5,951 nt of DNA, from positions 1 through 5,951 of the forward strand of contig JAFTNI010000251.1 in the NCBI GenBank assembly GCA_017451975.1, given 5' to 3'. Numbering within the stretch: position 1 is the stretch's first letter; the number at the start of each line of letters is the position of its first letter. This stretch comes from Clostridia bacterium. Its GTDB lineage: Bacteria > Bacillota > Clostridia > Oscillospirales > CAG-272. Positions 1 to 5,565 of the stretch are shown piece by piece. A model generated the notes under the pieces. That model was given only the letters and a program-made list of their open reading frames with translations. It searched no databases and was not told where the DNA came from. A program made the position numbers and the translations under genes.

Positions 1-75
1 CTTATTAAGTTTCTTATGATGCCTCACAGTGTCTTGTTCTTAATACACAATTTAAGACACTTACAGCAATTTGTT

Positions 76-110
76 GGAGGCCGTGTGCCTCCTTTCTTTT
101 TATTGTTTTT
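76..110 (+). terminator. Rho-independent terminator (plus strand)
   Basis: A 6-bp GC-rich stem, GGAGGC (76-81) and GCCTCC (87-92), encloses a 5-base loop. It is followed directly by TTTCTTTTTATTGTTTTTT (93-111). This is a textbook intrinsic terminator for transcription moving rightward. On the minus strand the hairpin is not followed by a U-run, so it should act in one direction. The gene or RNA it terminates lies mostly or wholly to the left of the window. Confidence 0.85.
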
Positions 111-214
111 TATTGTATTCGTCCATTAAATAATATAATTTGAATATGCCCTTAAAACAAAGCGATCTTTATATATTCTTGTTATATCGATTCATCATTC
201 AAAATCATAAAATT

Positions 215-256
215 TAACTAAGGCCCTCATTCCGTACGGAATGAGGGCCTTAGTTA
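215..256 (-). terminator. Perfect 42-bp palindrome, probable operon terminator
   Basis: Bases 215-256 form an uninterrupted perfect inverted repeat of two 21-base arms centred between 235 and 236, with core TCCGTACGGA flanked by AAGGCCCTCAT and its complement. As RNA it would fold into a very stable hairpin with a minimal loop. Read on the minus strand, the stem is followed by AAATTTTATGATTTT, a broken U-rich tract. On the plus strand the stem is followed by A-rich sequence, so termination of the leftward operon is the better reading. It begins 33 bases after the frame-corrected stop of the HD remnant. A perfect palindrome could also be a dimeric protein-binding site or a dispersed repeat, which this window alone cannot distinguish. 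Confidence 0.7.
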
Positions 257-288
257 TTGTAATATAAAAAACTTATGTTATTCGTCTA

Positions 289-569
289 TTATATTTCCTG
301 GTTTACGTTTTCATTTATAAGTTCGCTTGTATATTCCCATATTTCTTTTGAGCCAAGAACATTTCTTTGCTGTATGCCCCCAACATTAGATTTTTTGCAT
401 TATGCTCGCGCCAATCGGCGCCTCCATTGGAATCGTTAAACAAAAGCGGCCGGAAATTATCCATAGTTTTTGCAAAGCAAGCCTCTGCTGTTTCTCCCGC
501 TTCAAAATCCTCAAACAGGGCTCGCAGCTCGTCGTGCTCCTTCTGTGTTGCCAATTTGGCTTTTTCTTT
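289..569 (-). pseudogene. C-terminal remnant of an HD_3-type phosphohydrolase (YfbR/HDDC2-like), frameshifted
   Basis: This is a broken gene fragment of about 93 codons. The intact family comprises small HD-domain metal-dependent phosphohydrolases, typically nucleoside 5'-monophosphatases, of roughly 170-200 aa. Directly downstream of the permease stop, one frame reads HDELRALFEDFEAGETAEA, then FAKTMDNFRPLLFN, then NGGADWREH. I recognise this as the conserved C-terminal portion of the family, and the Asp of TMDNF (codon near 461-459) corresponds to the last metal-ligand Asp. At 391-396 a run of six A (minus strand) breaks the frame. Inserting one A restores K-S-N-V, then GSKEIWEYTSELINENV and a stop at 289-291, matching the usual family ending; unrepaired, the frame stops at 315. 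The N-terminal two thirds, including the H...HD metal-binding motifs, are absent because that position is occupied by the permease gene. There is no ATG/GTG/TTG with a ribosome binding site at its 5' end. The family call is from memory of conserved motifs, not a search. Confidence 0.82.
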
Positions 570-2518
570 TATACTACATACCCGAAAAACGAGCTTAGAT
601 CCAAAGCGAAAAACACATCCGTCATACTGCTTACAAGTACAGCTAAAAATTGCACACCCGCAAAAATGAGAAGTGCCGCCATGCTGTTCTGCGTAAACTT
701 GCCCAGAACGTGTGCCGCAGTGACAATAAGCCCTGCACCAATCATAGCCATAGCCGCACGAAGAAGCAACACTTGCCAGAGGCGCAAGCCCCACAAAAGC
801 TCGGGCAAAACAGTGCCGACGGCGTATTCACCGAGCGAAGCAAGGCCTATTCTGCTGTGCACTAGCCACAGGTCAAGCGCAAAAAACGATACGGAGGCAA
901 GCGTAGCAAAGCCGAGCATAAGAAGCGTTTTTCGCGCCAACAATCTGCGTGCACCGCGCTTTTTTCCTATAACTGAAGCGCGCATTATAGAATCAAACTT
1001 ACTTTCTTTATCGAGCAGAGCGTACGGTATCAGTACAAAAGCGAGCAACACCGTGCAGATATAATCGGGCGAAAGCGAGAAAAGCGCGTTCCAGCCCGTG
1101 GCGTAGATGAGCTTTGCGTCGAGCCCCTTTTCCCTCACGGTGTTCACGTCATCAAGCTGACTCTTTATATCCTTAAGCACCTCGTATTTCAGCTCGTACG
1201 CGCCTACGGACGCGGCATATTCAAGGAATTTATCGTGGTCGTCCTCCTTGTTGTCAATATAGGCATTCATATATTCCTCAGCTTCAGCTATTGCCTTTAG
1301 GCACCTATTCGTTTCGCGCGCAACGTAAGCCCCTTGCGTAGTATAGCCCATATCCTCCATCTCCGCGAGATAATATTTATATACGTTTTCATAATCGCTG
1401 TCCGGTTCTTCTACCTGCATATGGAGTGTGAAAAGCTTGAAAAGTACAAGTATCAGCACCACAATCACGGTTTTTCCGCGAAAAAACTTCTTAAACTCGT
1501 AAAATCCGAGGCTTTTTCCGTGCGATTCTCCCCTTTTTCCGCGTGTGCGCTTTGCACCAACGCTTTTTATGCTTCCCGCTTTGCGGAAAACAAGCATCGA
1601 AAGCGCACCTAAAACTGCTACACCCAAAACAATCACCGCGAGCATTATAAACGGTTGCGTTACAAACGTGCCTATCTTCATTCCGCTGTAACGCGCGAGG
1701 TATTCTCCGCCGATAAGCACGCGGAAGTTGTAGTTGTAGAACAGCGAAAAAATATCCTTCCCCGCCGCATCTGCAAGTATATAATCCGCCCCGATAAGCG
1801 CGATAATGCAGACGAGCGCGGGGATTATTTTTTTCACGGCAAGCGCGGCAAGGTGCACCGCCACCGCCGCAAGCAGAACCGCCGCGAACGCAAAAAACAC
1901 ACGCAAAACCACCGCCGTGAGCACGTTTATTTCATACGGGCAACGAATGTATGCGGCTATGCTCTGTGCGAGCGCGAGAGCCCCAGCGAAACCCACGGCA
2001 AAAAGCGTACCAAGCGAATAACAAACGCTGAAGATCAAAACCGAGCCGAGCGCGCACGCGCAAAGCATCAAAAGCTTTGCCAAAGCAATCGCGCCGCGCT
2101 TTTTCTTGCAGGAAAGGAGCGCGAGGTTTGCCGAATATTCCGAAAGAGCCGAGTAAAGCGCCGCCCACACGCAAAAAACGAGCGCCGAAAGGTACGGATA
2201 CGGCGACATTAGCAAGGAATCATACCCTTTCACGGGCGCGACCTTTACGCTTTCCTGTAAATTTTCAAACCGCGCGATAATATCCTTCTGATAAAGCGCG
2301 CTTTCGCTTTCCTTATCCACTATCTGCGAAAGGTTTACCTTCGCCGTGTATATTACGTTCGCCGCCACCTTATCGTATTTTTCCTGCGTGGTCACGTTAT
2401 CCGAAGGAACGCCGAAAAAGCTTATAACGATATTGAAAACGGCGAGCAAAATGCAGAGCAACACAACACTTTTCGCTTTTATAAGCTTCTTTGCCTCATA
2501 TAAAACGATGTTTTTCAT
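569..2518 (-). CDS. ABC-2-like transporter permease with two homologous halves, possibly C-terminally truncated
   Basis: This 649-aa integral membrane protein is the presumed partner of the ATPase encoded just upstream. About eleven hydrophobic segments are visible: near residues 17-36, 108-127, 149-176, 200-228, 231-248, 288-310, 350-366, 486-502, 531-553, 581-603 and 612-631. Long hydrophilic, probably extracytoplasmic stretches follow the first segment of each half (about 37-105 and 367-482; the second is very acidic). The halves look like an internal duplication: YEAKKLIKAKSVVLL (7-21) matches YEFKKFFRGKTVIVV (340-354), and KKKRGAIALAKLLMLCA (138-154) matches KKRGARRLLARKTLLMLGF (519-537). 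A basic linker (312-330) joins them. The first half ends with an extra membrane segment (288-310) that the second half lacks, the protein stopping at FFGYVV. The gene starts in an ATGA overlap with the ATPase stop. The upstream GGGGGA is only a weak ribosome binding site, so translational coupling is likely. The substrate is unknown, and the exact ABC-2 subfamily is not certain. Confidence 0.85.
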   Translation of the reverse strand: MKNIVLYEAKKLIKAKSVVLLCILLAVFNIVISFFGVPSDNVTTQEKYDKVAANVIYTAKVNLSQIVDKESESALYQKDIIARFENLQESVKVAPVKGYDSLLMSPYPYLSALVFCVWAALYSALSEYSANLALLSCKKKRGAIALAKLLMLCACALGSVLIFSVCYSLGTLFAVGFAGALALAQSIAAYIRCPYEINVLTAVVLRVFFAFAAVLLAAVAVHLAALAVKKIIPALVCIIALIGADYILADAAGKDIFSLFYNYNFRVLIGGEYLARYSGMKIGTFVTQPFIMLAVIVLGVAVLGALSMLVFRKAGSIKSVGAKRTRGKRGESHGKSLGFYEFKKFFRGKTVIVVLILVLFKLFTLHMQVEEPDSDYENVYKYYLAEMEDMGYTTQGAYVARETNRCLKAIAEAEEYMNAYIDNKEDDHDKFLEYAASVGAYELKYEVLKDIKSQLDDVNTVREKGLDAKLIYATGWNALFSLSPDYICTVLLAFVLIPYALLDKESKFDSIMRASVIGKKRGARRLLARKTLLMLGFATLASVSFFALDLWLVHSRIGLASLGEYAVGTVLPELLWGLRLWQVLLLRAAMAMIGAGLIVTAAHVLGKFTQNSMAALLIFAGVQFLAVLVSSMTDVFFALDLSSFFGYVV

Positions 2519-3339
2519 ATATCGTCCCCCATACCGAAAACAGAAAGGTAGAGGTCCTCAAGCTCGGGTGCGTCGGGCACAGCTCCCTCAAACGGAATCG
2601 CATCTGCCACAATGCGCATATCCGCGCCGCATAGCCTGTATACACCGTCAAAATTCCGCGAAATATTCTCCGCGCCAGCCGTGAAGCATTTGCCATCTAC
2701 ACGCGAAAGCACGTCACCGAGCTTACCGCTCAGCGCAATTTGGCCTTTTTTGAGCATTATCACCTCGTGTGCGATATTTTCCACGTCGCTTACGATATGC
2801 GTGGAAACGATTATCGCCGTTTTCTTCGCCTGCTCGGCGAGAAAGTTTTTCACGTTTATTCTCTGCAAGGGGTCAAGCCCTGCCGTCGGCTCGTCGAGTA
2901 TAACAAGCTCGGGCGCGCCCATAAACGCCTGCGCTATGGCAAGGCGTTGTTTCGTGCCACCCGAAAGCGATGCCACGCGCTTATTTTTATATTCGCCAAG
3001 TTCAAAAATTTCGATAAAACGCTCTATTTGCTTCGCGCGGTTTTCAGCGTTTTTCAGAATTCCTATGTAATCGAGCATTTCGTATGCCGTAAAATTCGGG
3101 TACATTCCCGGGTACTGCGGGCAGTAGCCGAACATATAATCGGGCAAATCGCCACCGTCGCCCACGAAAACCGCGCCGCCGTCGGCTTTCAGGTTTCCCG
3201 TCATAATGTTCATAAGCGTGGATTTCCCACTGCCGTTAGGCCCGAGTATAGCGTATATGCCGCGCTCGAAATCATAGGAAAAATCCGTAAGCGCGCGCAC
3301 GCTTTTATAGCTTTTTGAAATATTTTTTGCTGAGATCAT
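2515..3339 (-). CDS. ABC transporter ATP-binding protein
   Basis: This 274-aa cytoplasmic nucleotide-binding subunit hydrolyses ATP to drive the adjacent permease. All core motifs are intact: Walker A GPNGSGKST (33-41), Q-loop Gln in GYCPQ (71-75), ABC signature LSGGTKQ (125-131), Walker B LVILDEP (145-151) with catalytic Glu150, D-loop AGLDP (153-157) and switch His in STHI (179-182). The order and spacing fit the CcmA/BcrA-like ATPases that pair with ABC-2 permeases, with a C-terminal extension of about 70 residues after the core. A single ATPase gene implies a homodimer on the two-halved permease. The start is supported by AAAGGAG at 3352-3346, six bases before the ATG and overlapping the TAA stop of the preceding lipoprotein gene. 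It overlaps the permease start by four bases. Motifs identify the class firmly but not the transported substrate. Confidence 0.95.
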   Translation of the reverse strand: MISAKNISKSYKSVRALTDFSYDFERGIYAILGPNGSGKSTLMNIMTGNLKADGGAVFVGDGGDLPDYMFGYCPQYPGMYPNFTAYEMLDYIGILKNAENRAKQIERFIEIFELGEYKNKRVASLSGGTKQRLAIAQAFMGAPELVILDEPTAGLDPLQRINVKNFLAEQAKKTAIIVSTHIVSDVENIAHEVIMLKKGQIALSGKLGDVLSRVDGKCFTAGAENISRNFDGVYRLCGADMRIVADAIPFEGAVPDAPELEDLYLSVFGMGDDI

Positions 3340-3350
3340 ATTTTACTCCT

Positions 3351-4463
3351 TTAATCAATCGTACGGCTTTCTTCCCCGTAAAACAAGGTGAAAGTTTCCT
3401 TTGTTTCGGTGTCTACCACGAAAACGCCGCCGTAAGTATGGCGCTCGCCCGCTTCGCTGTATTCCGTTTTGTTGCAAGGAAAAGCCACGTATTTGCCCAC
3501 CGCACGGTGGTTATCTGCGTGCATAAACGCAGTTGTAATTCCTGTACCATTCGGAAACTCCCACATGTACATGTCGCTCGTATTATGTGCATTTACGTAA
3601 ACAAGACTTTTCATCGGGTAGTACGTATATTCAGGTTCACCGGTTATTTCGTTCACCCCTGTTTGCACGAGCTTTGCGGGAATGTAGAAAAACGCATCCT
3701 TCTTTTCATAGCTCGCATAGCGGTAAGAGCTTGCGGGCGGAAAAACAAGAGTTTTTTCTCCGCTCGCATTATCGGTTTTACAGCATTCAAAAGCCACACC
3801 TGAATGCGGCAGGCGAGAATTTATTTCAAGGGTATATTCCTCTTTCGGCGCTTCATACGGAGTTTTGTTTTGGAAATTCAAGTCGGTGGTGTATTGCCCT
3901 TCACCGAAAAAAGACCATATGATTTTCTCGCCCTTGCACTCCACAAAATCAACTTTGTTTGCAAGCTTTTCTTCCGTCAGCTTTTCGAGTTTGTATGTCT
4001 GCTCGTCGTATCTGTATACGTCGTGACCCGAGCCTGTGACCATACCTGTATCCTCATAATCATAGGAATACACCGTAAAATATACGGTGTTCCCCGCGCC
4101 CTGCCCGGGACCGAAAACCTGCGCGCCGCTTTCAAAAAGTAAGTTTATTTCGTTTTTTGCGGGATTGTATACTCTGAATCCGTCCTTGTAGAAATAAACG
4201 CAATCTTTCGATGTACGGCAACCGCCTACGTCTGAAACAAGGCACCCCTCGCCATGCTCGCAAAGCGGGTCAGGGCAAGGCACACGCGCGCTTCCCGCCA
4301 CAACGTCAAACTCCACAAGCACACTATAGCCTTCTTCAGCAAGGCGCAAGCTTTCATAAAAATACCTGTCGTTTACATATTCGCCTTTGGGCTCTTCTTT
4401 ACCGCAGGAAATAAGCGTAAGCATCAAAATCATAATAATGAGAAACGCCGTTATCTTCTTCAT
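3351..4463 (-). CDS. Lipoprotein with C-x4-C-x-H-x3-C motif, beta-propeller-like (paralog 2)
   Basis: This is a predicted membrane-anchored extracytoplasmic protein of about 370 aa. It begins MKK followed by a hydrophobic stretch and the lipobox LISC, with the lipid-modified Cys at residue 20. An in-frame ATG at 4484 would add seven residues, but AAGGAG at 4476-4471 sits seven bases before the ATG at 4463, so I chose the latter. Residues 63-74 read CPDPLCEHGEGC, giving a Cys-Cys-His-Cys set that could bind a metal or form disulphides; further Cys lie at 82 and 88. The rest is rich in Tyr, Phe, Thr and Gly with repeated strand-like pieces such as CVYFYKDGFRVYNP and TVYFTVYSYDYEDTG, suggesting a beta-propeller or similar fold. 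It aligns along its length with the next gene upstream, for example SYDYEDTGMVTGS against EYEYDDTGELTGE. I do not recognise a characterised function. No classical solute-binding-protein motif is evident, although its place next to the ABC genes suggests a partner or sensor role. Confidence 0.85.
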   Translation of the reverse strand: MKKITAFLIIMILMLTLISCGKEEPKGEYVNDRYFYESLRLAEEGYSVLVEFDVVAGSARVPCPDPLCEHGEGCLVSDVGGCRTSKDCVYFYKDGFRVYNPAKNEINLLFESGAQVFGPGQGAGNTVYFTVYSYDYEDTGMVTGSGHDVYRYDEQTYKLEKLTEEKLANKVDFVECKGEKIIWSFFGEGQYTTDLNFQNKTPYEAPKEEYTLEINSRLPHSGVAFECCKTDNASGEKTLVFPPASSYRYASYEKKDAFFYIPAKLVQTGVNEITGEPEYTYYPMKSLVYVNAHNTSDMYMWEFPNGTGITTAFMHADNHRAVGKYVAFPCNKTEYSEAGERHTYGGVFVVDTETKETFTLFYGEESRTID

Positions 4464-4467
4464 CTTC

Positions 4468-5565
4468 TCACTCCTTAAATTCAAAGGTTTCGCCTGTTAC
4501 AAAGTTGAACGCCATCGTGTAGCACTCGCCTATAGCTCGGTTTCCCACTTCGTTCAGCACGAAGTTGCCTTGCTCGTCCTTTTGCCATTTTGCTACGCCG
4601 ACCAGAAACCATTCGCCCGTCTGCGCGTGCTTGTTGCCGAGCAAAATATTATGCACGGTGTAGTCATCACCGAAATCCCACGTATGTGATGTGCCGCCGT
4701 CGAAGCTTTTGTAGTATGCCACGCCGTTTTTATCCGTCCACGCGATGCCCTCAAACTCGCTTTCCGCGTTCTCTATAATGCGAATGACCTCCGCGTTATC
4801 CACTATAAGCTCTGTTTCGCCAGTTTCGACGCTCGTGCGCTCATATTTGAAGCACCACGTACCTGGTTTTTGAGGGTCTACCTTGTTATAGCTCATTTTG
4901 TAGTAGTAACCGCCGTGGGAGATTTGCGGTCTTTCGCAGTATTCGATATATGAAAAGCTGCCGTCCGTTTCAAAAAACGTACTCTCAAAATAGGCAACTA
5001 TTTTCCCTTGCCCCGGGTTGTAGGAGTGTATCATAACGCTTGAGGGCAAAGGCTCTGCCGTTATTTTCACGGGTGCGCCCTCGTTTTCCGCAAGGTACAT
5101 ATGCCACACCTCTCCCGTAAGCTCGCCCGTGTCGTCATACTCATATTCGCTCGCGCAAAGGTATATGTCATCACCCACCAAAAAGGCATATCCGCACTGC
5201 CCCTCTGCCACGAAAAATTCCTCGTATTTGTTGTTAATTTTATCGTATCGCGTGTATTTTTTAGCCATAAAAGTGCTTCTGAAATAGATATATTTTTCCG
5301 TTATCAGCACTATATCGCCAGCATTTTTCATAACACACCCATCTCCGTGGTCGCAGAGTGGGTCGGGGCAAAGCGCGGTAACCACTCTTTCCTCCGTATC
5401 ATAGCGTTCTATGCCCATATACATAAAACGCTCGTCCATATAGTCATTGGGCGTTACCCATTCGTCTTTTTTCAGCTCTTCCGTTTTTGGCGGCGGCTCC
5501 CCCTCACCGCATGAGGAAAGGGACAGCGAAAAGAGCGCTAAAATTATGCAAATAAGCTTTTTCAT
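4468..5565 (-). CDS. Lipoprotein with C-x4-C-x-H-x3-C motif, beta-propeller-like (paralog 1)
   Basis: This is a predicted membrane-anchored surface protein of about 365 aa. It starts MKKLICIILALF and has the lipobox LSSC with the acylated Cys at residue 19, followed by a Pro/Glu/Lys-rich linker (20-33). The ATG at 5565 is preferred over the in-frame ATG at 5577. GGGAGG at 5575-5570 lies just before it, and this start makes an ATGA overlap with the TGA of the preceding gene. Residues 66-77 read CPDPLCDHGDGC, the same motif as in the neighbouring lipoprotein. The downstream sequence alternates short aromatic strands and polar turns (KYIYFRSTF, DIYLCASEYEYDDTG, GVAYYKSFDGG). The last residues, FNFVTGETFEF, match the ends of both neighbours. 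It stops five bases before the next lipoprotein ATG, and that gene's SD begins next to the stop, so the two are probably translated together. The gene is a diverged tandem paralog; its function is unknown. Confidence 0.85.
   Translation of the reverse strand: MKKLICIILALFSLSLSSCGEGEPPPKTEELKKDEWVTPNDYMDERFMYMGIERYDTEERVVTALCPDPLCDHGDGCVMKNAGDIVLITEKYIYFRSTFMAKKYTRYDKINNKYEEFFVAEGQCGYAFLVGDDIYLCASEYEYDDTGELTGEVWHMYLAENEGAPVKITAEPLPSSVMIHSYNPGQGKIVAYFESTFFETDGSFSYIEYCERPQISHGGYYYKMSYNKVDPQKPGTWCFKYERTSVETGETELIVDNAEVIRIIENAESEFEGIAWTDKNGVAYYKSFDGGTSHTWDFGDDYTVHNILLGNKHAQTGEWFLVGVAKWQKDEQGNFVLNEVGNRAIGECYTMAFNFVTGETFEFKE
4471..4476 (-). promoter_or_regulatory. Ribosome binding site deciding the start at 4463
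   Basis: AAGGAG on the minus strand lies seven bases before the ATG at 4463 and immediately upstream of (abutting) the TGA of the previous lipoprotein gene (4470-4468). It falls inside any reading that begins at the upstream in-frame ATG at 4484. This makes 4463 the better start, giving a normal short MKK signal peptide. Confidence 0.85.

Larger units (their letters stand above)
1..288. other. AT-rich intergenic region without a convincing gene
   Basis: This stretch is clearly more AT-rich than the genes to its right and shows no plausible coding sequence. One plus-strand frame stays open from the left edge to a TAA near 129, but its conceptual peptide runs straight through a terminator hairpin and a T-run and has no gene-like composition. 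Minus-strand frames give only peptides of under about ten residues. What it does hold is two hairpins, annotated separately: a plus-strand terminator at 76-110 and a long palindrome at 215-256. Together they mark a convergent boundary between a rightward transcript entering from beyond the left edge and the leftward operon of this window. I see no tRNA, CRISPR repeat or clear promoter here. Confidence 0.7.

Noticed and set aside
1..129. Open plus-strand frame entering from the left edge
   Set aside because: The frame runs through the terminator stem and T-run and has no gene-like composition; the terminator implies that coding ended earlier.
570..794. N-terminal part of a minus-strand frame running into the HD remnant
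   Set aside because: It lies entirely within the permease gene in another frame and has a Cys/Gly-rich, shadow-like composition. Only the part after the permease stop resembles a protein family.
402..1064. Plus-strand open frame of about 220 codons
   Set aside because: It is antisense to the permease and the HD remnant, and has no family-like motif. It is explained by the composition of the minus-strand genes.
1655..2212. Plus-strand open frame, very Arg/Lys-rich
   Set aside because: It is antisense to the Ala/Leu/Val-rich permease; the Arg/Lys richness is what the complement of such codons produces.
2740..3318. Plus-strand open frame of about 192 codons
   Set aside because: It is an exact antisense shadow of the ATPase gene, which has every ABC motif intact.
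3315..3803. Plus-strand open frame of about 162 codons
   Set aside because: It is antisense to the lipoprotein gene, whose lipobox, paralogy and ribosome binding site are clear; nothing supports the shadow.
4464..4484. Upstream ATG at 4484 as start of the second lipoprotein
   Set aside because: It would place the AAGGAG site inside the coding sequence, overlap the preceding gene and add an atypical extension before the MKK signal peptide.
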